Source: Acidobacteriaceae bacterium (GTDB lineage: Bacteria > Acidobacteriota > Terriglobia > Bryobacterales > Bryobacteraceae). From it: 64,000 nt of DNA. The DNA is taken from the NCBI GenBank assembly GCA_903970405.1, contig CAJCIT010000152.1, positions 1 to 64,000 on the forward strand. Reading direction: 5' to 3'. The position numbers and the translations under genes are program-made. Below are positions 36,237 to 44,217 of the stretch, piece after piece. Each line of letters opens with the position of its first letter. The first letter of the stretch is position 1. A model generated the notes under the pieces. That model saw nothing but the letters and a program-made list of their open reading frames with translations. It did not search any database and had not been told where the DNA came from.

Positions 36237-36944
36237 ATGAGTTCCCAACAAAGACGGCTTCTGATTTTCGCCGCCGTACTGTCGTTCGCAGGGGGAGTGC
36301 TGACCGCGCTGAAAGGCCAGGAGGCGCCCGTTCGCTTCGACGTTCAGGTGCGGGACAAGTTCTTCAGCGGTTATGCCGGTAACCGCGAAGCCCTGGACCG
36401 CGGCATGAAGATCTGTGAGGAGGCGCTGGCCAAAGACCCAAAGCATCCAGAGGCGCTGGTGTGGCATGGCAGCGGCCTGCTCTACTTGAGCGGGGAAGCG
36501 TTCCGCGGCGGCGACGGACAACGTGGCATGGAGCTCTACACCCGCGCAATCGACGAGATGGACCGGGCGGTGGAGCTGGCGCCCGATCGTATTGGGGTAC
36601 GAGTCCCGCGCGGCGCCACGCTGATGGTTTCCACCCTCTACATGCACGACAATCCCCAAGTGCATGATCTGCTTGAAAAGGCCATCGCCGATTATGAGTA
36701 TGTCTACAACCTTCAGAAAGACCATTGGGCGGAAGTCGGATCGCACTCCAAGGGTCAGCTATTGTTGGGATTGGGAAGCGGCTACAGCCGGTTGGGACAG
36801 GAGGAGAAAGCGAAGGCGGCATTTGAGCGCCTAGCCGTCGATTTGAAGGGCACTGAATTTGAATCCGTGGCGCAGACCTGGCTGCAGACAAAGACATTGA
36901 CGCCCCAACAGCAAACTTGTTATGGCTGTCATGTCAGCAAGTAG
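36237..36944 (+). CDS. Exported TPR protein with a C-terminal CXXCH motif
   Basis: The ATG at 36237 gives a signal peptide (RRLLIFAAVLSFAGGVLTAL), with an AGGAGA ribosome binding site upstream. The body contains two to three TPR-like helical pairs (ALDRGMKICEEALAKDPKHP, AIDEMDRAVELAPDRIGVR, YSRLGQEEKAKAAFERL). The last ten residues are TCYGCHVSK-like and include CYGCH, a heme c attachment motif, but with no room for a cytochrome fold and no evident distal ligand. Heme attachment is possible but uncertain. It lies about 46 bases before the LytS-like kinase. Confidence 0.7.
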   Translation: MSSQQRRLLIFAAVLSFAGGVLTALKGQEAPVRFDVQVRDKFFSGYAGNREALDRGMKICEEALAKDPKHPEALVWHGSGLLYLSGEAFRGGDGQRGMELYTRAIDEMDRAVELAPDRIGVRVPRGATLMVSTLYMHDNPQVHDLLEKAIADYEYVYNLQKDHWAEVGSHSKGQLLLGLGSGYSRLGQEEKAKAAFERLAVDLKGTEFESVAQTWLQTKTLTPQQQTCYGCHVSK

Positions 36945-36990
36945 GTAGGGAGCGAGTAAGTAGGTAAGAAAGGCAGTAAGTAGACAATAA

Positions 36991-38130
36991 ATGATACGCG
37001 CATCTAAGTCTAAGCTGCGGTGTTTCGTCGACTGGACGCTGAGAGTCATATTGGGCGGCATGTTGGCTGCCCTCGCTGTCCCGCTGCTGAACTGGGTGTT
37101 CAACTCCGCCATTCCCTTCAATCGTCTCTGGACGCAGTATCTGTATTCGCTGGTATATTCCGTGTCAATCGGAGGAATCTTCTCCGTTTTTATGGAGTTC
37201 CTGTGGGTCCGCACGCTGAAGTTCCCCGCCTTTTCGAGATGGGGCAGCCGCGTGGCGGGTACGATTATGGGCACCCTTCTCGGCTGCCTGCTGGCTGGAC
37301 TTGTTCTCCTGTTCCTCGCACGCGATTACCATTTCTGGCCTGAGCTGGTTGTGTCGTTTCGCATCGCACTGATTCTTTCCTTCGCGTCCGTATCGTTCAT
37401 CGCACTGTGGGAAACTCACAAAGCTCAAATGCAGGCATCGGCGATAGAGCTGAAGAAGAGAGAATTGGAACGGGAGCGGGCCGTGAACCTGGCTACGGAA
37501 GCGCGTCTGGCGTCGCTTGAGTCGCGCATTCATCCGCACTTCCTATTTAATGCCATCAACACCGTTGGCTCGCTGATTCCCGATGATCCGGTTCGCGCCG
37601 AAAGACTGTTGAACCAGATGGCCGCGCTTCTCCGCTTCTCGCTCGATTCAACACGCCGCGGCTTGGTGGAGTTGCGCCAGGAGTTGAAGGTAGTCCGGGA
37701 TTACCTGGATATCGAGCAAGCTCGCTTCGCGGGCCGGCTCCGCTATTCCGTTTCGATTCCCGATGAACTGCTTTCCGCCCTGGTTCCCCCGCTTTCGGTT
37801 CAGACGCTGGTCGAAAACAGCATTAAATTTGCCGTCGCGCCCAGCCGGCGGGGCGCTTCGCTCGAAATTTCGGCCATGACCTTGGGATCGGAGGTGACGG
37901 TCTCAGTCAGCGACGATGGGCCGGGCTTCACGGCCTCCTCATTGATAGCGGGACACGGCCTGGACAACCTGAGTGAGCGTCTGGCGATGCTCTTCAGAGA
38001 CGATGCGCGGCTCGATATCGATTCCGCGGAAGGGCGAACGGTGGTGTCTTTTAGTGTGCCCATGAATTTCACCGCCACTCCGCGGCCAGCGCCCGAACCT
38101 TCATCGTTCCTGGGCCGGAAGGCAGGATGA
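36991..38130 (+). CDS. LytS-type sensor histidine kinase
   Basis: A 379-residue membrane kinase. Four membrane segments span residues about 13-145 (for example WTLRVILGGMLAALAVPLLN), then a coiled-coil linker (ELKKRELERERAVNLATEAR). The HisKA_7TM/His_kinase domain has the phospho-His in RIHPHFLFNAINTVGSL, the N-box in VQTLVENSIKFAV and the ATP lid in SDDGPGF. No separate sensor domain is seen, so the membrane part must sense. It overlaps the LytTR regulator gene by four bases (ATGA), making a cognate pair. Confidence 0.92.
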   Translation: MIRASKSKLRCFVDWTLRVILGGMLAALAVPLLNWVFNSAIPFNRLWTQYLYSLVYSVSIGGIFSVFMEFLWVRTLKFPAFSRWGSRVAGTIMGTLLGCLLAGLVLLFLARDYHFWPELVVSFRIALILSFASVSFIALWETHKAQMQASAIELKKRELERERAVNLATEARLASLESRIHPHFLFNAINTVGSLIPDDPVRAERLLNQMAALLRFSLDSTRRGLVELRQELKVVRDYLDIEQARFAGRLRYSVSIPDELLSALVPPLSVQTLVENSIKFAVAPSRRGASLEISAMTLGSEVTVSVSDDGPGFTASSLIAGHGLDNLSERLAMLFRDDARLDIDSAEGRTVVSFSVPMNFTATPRPAPEPSSFLGRKAG

Positions 38131-38888
38131 TTCGCGCCTTCCTGGTTGACGATGAGCCGCTGGCGCTGAAGCGTCTGGACCGGCTGCTGGAACAAACCAA
38201 ACGGGTTCAAGTGGTGGGCCAAGCCACTGATCCGGGCGATGCGCTGGAGCAGATGCGATCGGCGCCGTTCGATGTTCTGTTCACGGATATCGAGATGCCC
38301 GGCTTTTCCGGCTTTGAGATGCTGAGCCGGATGGAAAGCCCGCCGCTGGTTATCTTCACGACCGCTTACTCCGAGCATGCGCTACGGGCCTTCGAGGTGA
38401 ACTCCATCGATTACCTGTTGAAGCCGGTGGATGAGAAGCACCTGGAACGGTCTCTCAACAAGCTTGACCGGATTCGTTCCGGCGCCGAGTCGCGGCCCTC
38501 GCTTGACAATATCCTGAACCAGTTGATGGCCACCTTGCCGGCGGCAAAGACTTATCCGGCTCGCCTGCCGTCGAAGCTCGGCGACAAGATCGAGTTCGTT
38601 GAAGTGGCGAAAGTGACCCACTTTTACGCCAACGAAAAATTGACGTACGCGGCGACGGCCAAGAAGCACTTCGTGGTCGACCGAACGATAACGGAGCTGG
38701 AAGAGATGCTCGATCCCGGGCGATTTGTTCGAATTCACCGCTCCACGCTGGTCAATCTGGAGTTCGTGCAGGAGTTGCACTCATGGTTTGCGGAACGCCT
38801 GATGATCAGGCTCAACGATGGGAGCAATACGGAATTGACCGTGGCCCGCGACCGCGCGAAATTGCTCAAGGAGAAATTGGGATTGTGA
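38127..38888 (+). CDS. LytTR-family response regulator
   Basis: A 253-residue regulator. The receiver domain (1-120) has DDEPLALKRLDRLLE, phospho-Asp in VLFTDIEMPGFSGFE, and YLLKPVDEKHLE. The C-terminal LytTR DNA-binding domain (about 150-250) has FVEVAKVTHFYANEKLTYA, FVVDRTITELEEML, FVRIHRSTLVNLEFVQEL. LytTR proteins bind direct repeats. TGTAAC repeats lie just downstream at 38959-38975, before the OmpL47 genes, making those genes candidate targets. It is coupled to the upstream kinase. Confidence 0.93.
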   Translation: MIRAFLVDDEPLALKRLDRLLEQTKRVQVVGQATDPGDALEQMRSAPFDVLFTDIEMPGFSGFEMLSRMESPPLVIFTTAYSEHALRAFEVNSIDYLLKPVDEKHLERSLNKLDRIRSGAESRPSLDNILNQLMATLPAAKTYPARLPSKLGDKIEFVEVAKVTHFYANEKLTYAATAKKHFVVDRTITELEEMLDPGRFVRIHRSTLVNLEFVQELHSWFAERLMIRLNDGSNTELTVARDRAKLLKEKLGL

Positions 38889-39365
38889 GTGCACGCGGCC
38901 GTCGCGGCCCTCACCACTATCGCCGCGTTTCTTAGCGGGATGTAAGTCGGCAATAATCTGTAACTAGTTTGTAACACTCGCATGCTCAGAACGCGCGAAA
39001 GTTGGAGCCAGACAGTTGCGGAGGGACAAGAAGCGACGGCGGGAGGGAGGCGCAGCAGTTACGCGTCCCCTTTTACATTGCGCGCACGCTCAGTAGGGGC
39101 ATGTGAACGTGTCGTCCAGACAACGATTACTCCCGCATCGAGACAGGCTGCGCTACAATCAAACGGAAAAAACGGGTCTTCCGTGGCTCGAGCAGAGCCG
39201 AGGCTTCGATCCGCGTCATCTATGCAAGCACCGCTAAGCCTGAAGACGCGAAAAAAATGGGAGGCAGACAAACGCGCCCGTTCGTAAGTCCTCTATTTTC
39301 AGTAGACCCTCGAAGGGCGCTTACGTCAGGCGCCAAGTTTTTCACGGCTTCCCATGGAGAGGTTA
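38889..39365. promoter_or_regulatory. Gene-free region with TGTAAC direct repeats
   Basis: About 477 bases without a convincing gene. TGTAAG (38941-38946), TGTAAC (38959-38964) and TGTAAC (38970-38975) are in direct orientation, the last two at an 11-base period. They lie between a LytTR regulator gene and the OmpL47-type genes and could be its binding sites. The 101-codon frame at 38982-39287 has no coding character and is not called. Nothing else is recognisable. Confidence 0.3.
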
Positions 39366-41129
39366 ATGCTCAAGTCGTTGTTGTTGGTTGTGTGCGCATT
39401 CATATTTTCCCCCTTCTGTATTGGCAATTTCGCTATGGCCGCGGATGGGCCACAGCCCCCTGCCGCCGGCGGTCCGCTGGTTGTCGCGCATCCGCACAAG
39501 GTTTTCATCGACACGGAACACAACAAACTGTTCTGGCCCATGGACAAGCCTTTCTGGGTTCGTCTGGCGGCCTCACCGGACGCCGATGCGCCGTCTTATC
39601 TGCTGCAGCGTGTAGCGCCTGAATCCGACATCACCACGGACAAGTACAACAAAGAGGGCATCGCTCTGGAGATCCAGGGCAAGCAGTTCATTCGCTGGTT
39701 CAACTACGTGACGAAGCAGACCGTAAATCTGCAGTTCTTCACCGATGGGGAGCCGCCTGTGACGAAAGCAGCCTGCACGGGAGCGCCTTCGGCCGTCGAT
39801 TCTCAGAAGACTTTCTATGGGAAAGGGCTGCATTGCGCTTTGGCTTCACAGGATGAGCTCTCGGGCGTCGAAACCACGTTTGTTTCAATCGACGACGAGC
39901 CTTACACGCCCTACAAAGCGGATCTCAGCCTGGATAAAGAAAAGGGCGTCGTGCTGCGGTACTATGCGGTGGATCGCGTCGGCTACGCGGAGACGCCGTC
40001 AACGCTTCGCTTCACGGTGGATCTCAGCGCTCCCACCACGACACACACCATCGCGGGCAACGCTCTTGGCGATGTGCTGTCAACGCAGGCTAAGTTTCAT
40101 ATTGCGAGCAGCGACGCGCTGTCGGGCGTGGCGAGCGTTCAGGCGCGGTTAGATAAAGAAGAGTTCAAGCCCGTCGCCAACGGTGAAGTAGCCGTGGAGA
40201 ATTTGCCCGATGGCGAACATACGCTCACCTACTACGCCGTGGACCGGGTTAGTAACCGCGAAACGGAGCACAACTTCCCGTTCTACCTCGACCGCCTGCC
40301 GCCCACCGCTGAAGCACAGGTGTCGGGAGATCTCTGGGTGGCGCCGAACGGAACTCGTTATGTTTCCAGCCGCAGCCGGATGCAATTGAGGGCACAGGAT
40401 AACAAGAGCGGCGTGGACAAGATTCTCTATTCGTTCGACGGAGCGAAATTCGAGACATATACTGGCCCACTGACTCCCGCCGCGCGAGCAGGAGGAGCCA
40501 AACTGTCTTACCGGGCGGCTGACAAGTTGGGCAACACCAGTACGGTGGCAACGCTTACGTATTCGATGGACATCGCCGCGCCGCAGAGCACGTTCCGCAT
40601 CACCGGGCCGTCATACCGGCTGCGTTCGGACGTGTATATTACACGCGACACGCGCATTGAGATGTCGGCGGCGGACGACGCGTCCGGTGTAAAACAGATT
40701 GAGTTCCAGGCGGAAGGCGCCCCTCACCCGCTGACGTACAGTGCGCCCCTCGCGTTCGCCGAGGAAGGCAGGCGGCTGGTTCGTTACTGGAGCACGGATC
40801 GGGTCAACAACCGTGAGTTGGACCGCGCGGTGGTAGTGATCACCGACAACACCCCGCCCGAGATTTTCGCCAACTTCAGTCTGCCCCCCGTCAACGCCGC
40901 CGGCCAGGCGGTTCCGGTATACCAGCCACAGACGAGTCTGTTTCTGGGCGCAACCGACAATGCCTCGGGCGTAAACAAGATTTACTACAGCTTCAACGGC
41001 GGCAAGGAAGCCGAGTATTCGACGCCGCTGGTGCTGGATCGCGAAGGCACGTTTGACTTGCTGATTCGAGCCGATGACAATCTTGGCAACCAAACCACTA
41101 AACACCTGCGATTCGCGATTCGGAGCTAG
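39366..41129 (+). CDS. Exported OmpL47-type repeat protein (1)
   Basis: A start at 39366 has GGAGAGG just upstream and yields a signal peptide ending MAA near residue 27; an ATG 12 bases earlier lacks a site. Residues about 45-130 form a head domain (HNKLFWPMDKPFWVRLAASP). From about 145 to 587 run about five repeats with the pattern S-G-V..I.Y.F.G..F..Y and L.YRA.D..GN, as in LTYYAVDRVSNRE and LSYRAADKLGNTS. This is the OmpL47/Ig-like repeat seen in surface proteins. It is the first of three consecutive exported genes. Binding function is unknown. Confidence 0.75.
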   Translation: MLKSLLLVVCAFIFSPFCIGNFAMAADGPQPPAAGGPLVVAHPHKVFIDTEHNKLFWPMDKPFWVRLAASPDADAPSYLLQRVAPESDITTDKYNKEGIALEIQGKQFIRWFNYVTKQTVNLQFFTDGEPPVTKAACTGAPSAVDSQKTFYGKGLHCALASQDELSGVETTFVSIDDEPYTPYKADLSLDKEKGVVLRYYAVDRVGYAETPSTLRFTVDLSAPTTTHTIAGNALGDVLSTQAKFHIASSDALSGVASVQARLDKEEFKPVANGEVAVENLPDGEHTLTYYAVDRVSNRETEHNFPFYLDRLPPTAEAQVSGDLWVAPNGTRYVSSRSRMQLRAQDNKSGVDKILYSFDGAKFETYTGPLTPAARAGGAKLSYRAADKLGNTSTVATLTYSMDIAAPQSTFRITGPSYRLRSDVYITRDTRIEMSAADDASGVKQIEFQAEGAPHPLTYSAPLAFAEEGRRLVRYWSTDRVNNRELDRAVVVITDNTPPEIFANFSLPPVNAAGQAVPVYQPQTSLFLGATDNASGVNKIYYSFNGGKEAEYSTPLVLDREGTFDLLIRADDNLGNQTTKHLRFAIRS

Positions 41130-41157
41130 CTTGCTCTTACTGCGCAGGGGACTTCGA

Positions 41158-44100
41158 ATGTCTGGGCTGGTTCAGTCCAGCACCGCCGCGGTGTTGGCGG
41201 CGGCGCTTGCGGCAGGGTGCGCATTCGCGCCGGCGAGTGCCGCCAGCGAAGCAGGGAAGCGCGACGCAGACCCGGCCACCTTTCCGAAGCGGTTCTACCG
41301 CGCGCCGGGCGGGCAGCTCTACGTTCCGGCTGGGACCCCGGTCCGGATGAGTATAGCGCTGAATGGCGCCGCGGAAGACTCGGACACGGCGTCGGTGATT
41401 CTGAAGGAAGGGCCGAACGCGCTGCAGTTGGGAGACGTGCGAGTGCCGGTGATTGCCGACGGGACCCCGCCGCAAACCGTGTTGGAGGTTGGGGATCCGA
41501 CCCATGTGGAAAACGGCGGACTCCGCATTCTGGGGCCGAATCCGAAGCTGCGGCTGAGCGCCGGCGATGCGCTGTCGGGCGTGGCCAGGATATTGATTTC
41601 GGCGGACGGCGCGGCGTTTGAGCCGCTACCCGCCGGCGGTGGCGGTCCCGTCTTCACTGTGGAGGGGGTCCACCGATTGCGCTACTACTCGGTGGATCAG
41701 GTCGGAAATGTTGAAAAGGTACAGGAATTCGCCTTCCGCCTGGATACCAGCCCGCCCCATACGCGGTTCGAACCTTCGGGCGCTTACGCCGATGGGGTAG
41801 CCGGCGTGGGAGCAACGCTTGCTCTTGCAGCTCAAGACCAGGATCCCGGCGCCGGCGTCCAGGCGATCCGTTATCGTCTCGACGACGCGGTGGAGCAGAC
41901 CTACGACAAACCGCTCCAGATGGATGCGCTGAGCGAAGGCACCCACACCCTCCAGTTCCATGCGGAGGATCGCGTCGGCAACGTGGAAACCGCTCAGAAA
42001 TTCACCTGGGTGGTGGATCGCACGCCGCCTGAAATGACCGCGAAAATCCGCGGTCCTCAGTATGTGGATAAGGGCGTGCGGTACATCTCGCCTCAATCGG
42101 AAGTTGAGCTTACCGGCCACGATGCCTTAGCCGGGGCGACAGCGGTGCGTTACCGGTTGGACGCCGCCACAGCGGACGTGGCCTATCGTGAGCCGTTTCG
42201 GCTGCCTGAGCGAGCGGGAATCCATCCTCTGCGGATCGAATCCGAGGATCCGGTGAAGAACAGTGCGAGAAAAACAGTGAATGACCTTTACGTGGATCTC
42301 ACACCACCCGAAACGGAAGTGGAATTCTCGCGTCCGTTCTTCGTTCGCGACGGTGAAGTTGTTCTGAACCCGGGGAGCCGGATTGCTCTAAACTCCAGCG
42401 ATTTTGAGTCCGGCGTGGAATCGGTGACGTACTCTCTGGATGGCGGACCGGAGCAGAGGTACGGCGAGCCGTTCTCGGTGACGGCCGAGGGCGAGCATCG
42501 CTTGACGGTGACGGCCACCGACCGCGTCGGCAATCGGGCGCCGGGACAGGAACTGCGCCTGCGCGTTCAGAGACCGGCGAATGGCCAGACCCCTCCGCCC
42601 GCAATGGACGCGAAGCGCTGGTACCAACACCCGAAGCTTGGATTGATGGGACCGCCAGGCCTGCCCTTTGAGCTGCGGATTGCGGCCTCCCCGGACGAGG
42701 GCGCGGAGAGCTTCTTGGTAAGCGCCGGCCCGGCAGCGCAGTCGACGCAAGAGCCGCTGGCGTTCACGGTTCCAGGCCTGAACACGCTGAAGGTGGCGAT
42801 TTCTCCGAAGGCGGCCGGTTTCGCGGTCCAGATCGATGGCGCGCCGCCAAAGACCGAAGTCACTGCCAGCGGTGCACGGCGGGCGGAGGCGGGTGGAGTC
42901 ACCTACTTCGGCCCGGCATTGAAGCTTTCGCTCGCCTCGGAAGACGATCCGGCTGGGGTTTCGTCGGGTCTGTGGAAGACGGTCTACTCGCTGGACGGCT
43001 CGGCGTACGCCACCTACACGGCGCCGCTCGACGTGTTCTCGCGTGAAGGCGCTTATACGTTTCGCTATTACGCGTTCGACAATGTGGGTAATGCGGAAAG
43101 CCCGCACGCCTTCGACTTCACGACTGACACCAGCCCGCCGAAGACCCGCCTGGAACTGCGTGGACCGCATCGCGCCAATACGGTAGCGCCTGCTACGCAC
43201 GTGGTACTGACCGCATCAGACAATCTTTCGGGTGTGGCGCAAGTCTTATACCGGATCGACGATGGCAACCCTCGCCCATACAGCGACCCGTTCGCGATCG
43301 GTTCACTGAGCGAGGGTCCGCACTCGCTGCATTACCTGGCGGTGGACGCGGTGGGTAACCGCGAGGAGGAGCACCACTGGTCATTCACACTTCAGAGCGC
43401 AGTGAGCCCGGCTTCGATCGAGGTGAAGGGCAACTCGGTGGAACGCGGCGGAACAATATTCGTCTCCGCGGGAAGCCTGATCCGGCTGAAGGCCGTTGAG
43501 GGAGATAGCGTAGTCTACACGATGGACGGCGCGGCGGGGAAGGTGTATACCGCGCCGATCCCGGCGCCGGAAACCGGTAGCCATCGGCTGAGCTTCCACG
43601 CCGTGGATGACCTGGGGAATGTGAGCGAGAGCCGCACTTTGAACGTGGTGGCGGATCGTACCGCTCCCAACAGCCATCTGCACTTCGAGGGCGCGCAAAT
43701 CACCAGGGAGTCGTCCACCATCATCAGCAGTGAAACGCGGATTGTCCTCGAAGCCGAGGCCGGGGCGGTAGGTGCTGCGACACTCGAGTACAGCTTGAAT
43801 GGAGGCCGTTGGCAGACCTACACCAGCCCGTTCACGATCAAGATCAATGGAACGATCGATTTTGCTTATCGCGCCCGGAACGCTTTGCAGACCGTGGAAG
43901 CGGCACAGAAGCAGCGGCTGACGATCGATTCCCTGGGTCCGGCGATCGGCGTCAGCTACAGCGCATCTGTTACTACCGAAGCCAGCACAGTTCAGGCGGC
44001 GCCGGGGACTCTGCTGTTCATTTCGGCGGAAGACGCGCCGGCCGGTCTGCGGAAGGTGACTTATAGGATCGACGATCAACCGGAGCTGATTTACCGCACT

Positions 44101-44217
44101 CCCTTGTCCGGTTTCGCTCCGGGCAAGACGTACACGATTGCGATCATGGCGGAGGATCTACTCGGCAACCGATCGCAGAAAACGGTGCGCGTGCGGATCC
44201 AGGAGCGAGCTCGATGA
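41158..44217 (+). CDS. Exported OmpL47-type repeat protein (2), internally duplicated
   Basis: A start at 41158 gives a signal (VLAAALAAGCAFAPASAASE); an upstream ATG at 41074 overlaps the previous gene. The 1019-residue protein reads as two tandem copies of one layout: head (about 40-100, FYRAPGGQLYVPAGTPVRMS), four to five OmpL47 repeats, a second head (about 482-560, KRWYQHPKLGLMGPPGLPFE), then five more repeats. Repeats carry YSLDGG..Y..P and L.F.A.D.VGN motifs (LRYYSVDQVGNVEK, LHYLAVDAVGNREE). The head matches that of the preceding gene. Stop and next start overlap (ATGA). Location is likely periplasm or surface. Confidence 0.75.
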   Translation: MSGLVQSSTAAVLAAALAAGCAFAPASAASEAGKRDADPATFPKRFYRAPGGQLYVPAGTPVRMSIALNGAAEDSDTASVILKEGPNALQLGDVRVPVIADGTPPQTVLEVGDPTHVENGGLRILGPNPKLRLSAGDALSGVARILISADGAAFEPLPAGGGGPVFTVEGVHRLRYYSVDQVGNVEKVQEFAFRLDTSPPHTRFEPSGAYADGVAGVGATLALAAQDQDPGAGVQAIRYRLDDAVEQTYDKPLQMDALSEGTHTLQFHAEDRVGNVETAQKFTWVVDRTPPEMTAKIRGPQYVDKGVRYISPQSEVELTGHDALAGATAVRYRLDAATADVAYREPFRLPERAGIHPLRIESEDPVKNSARKTVNDLYVDLTPPETEVEFSRPFFVRDGEVVLNPGSRIALNSSDFESGVESVTYSLDGGPEQRYGEPFSVTAEGEHRLTVTATDRVGNRAPGQELRLRVQRPANGQTPPPAMDAKRWYQHPKLGLMGPPGLPFELRIAASPDEGAESFLVSAGPAAQSTQEPLAFTVPGLNTLKVAISPKAAGFAVQIDGAPPKTEVTASGARRAEAGGVTYFGPALKLSLASEDDPAGVSSGLWKTVYSLDGSAYATYTAPLDVFSREGAYTFRYYAFDNVGNAESPHAFDFTTDTSPPKTRLELRGPHRANTVAPATHVVLTASDNLSGVAQVLYRIDDGNPRPYSDPFAIGSLSEGPHSLHYLAVDAVGNREEEHHWSFTLQSAVSPASIEVKGNSVERGGTIFVSAGSLIRLKAVEGDSVVYTMDGAAGKVYTAPIPAPETGSHRLSFHAVDDLGNVSESRTLNVVADRTAPNSHLHFEGAQITRESSTIISSETRIVLEAEAGAVGAATLEYSLNGGRWQTYTSPFTIKINGTIDFAYRARNALQTVEAAQKQRLTIDSLGPAIGVSYSASVTTEASTVQAAPGTLLFISAEDAPAGLRKVTYRIDDQPELIYRTPLSGFAPGKTYTIAIMAEDLLGNRSQKTVRVRIQERAR

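Noticed and set aside
36945-36990. GTAAGTAG-like short repeats before the LytS gene as regulatory sites
   Set aside because: Low-complexity purine-rich tract with irregular spacing; no support for a binding site.
38982-39287. A 101-codon frame in the gap after the LytTR gene
   Set aside because: Low-complexity Ser/Arg-rich translation, no ribosome binding site and no domain.
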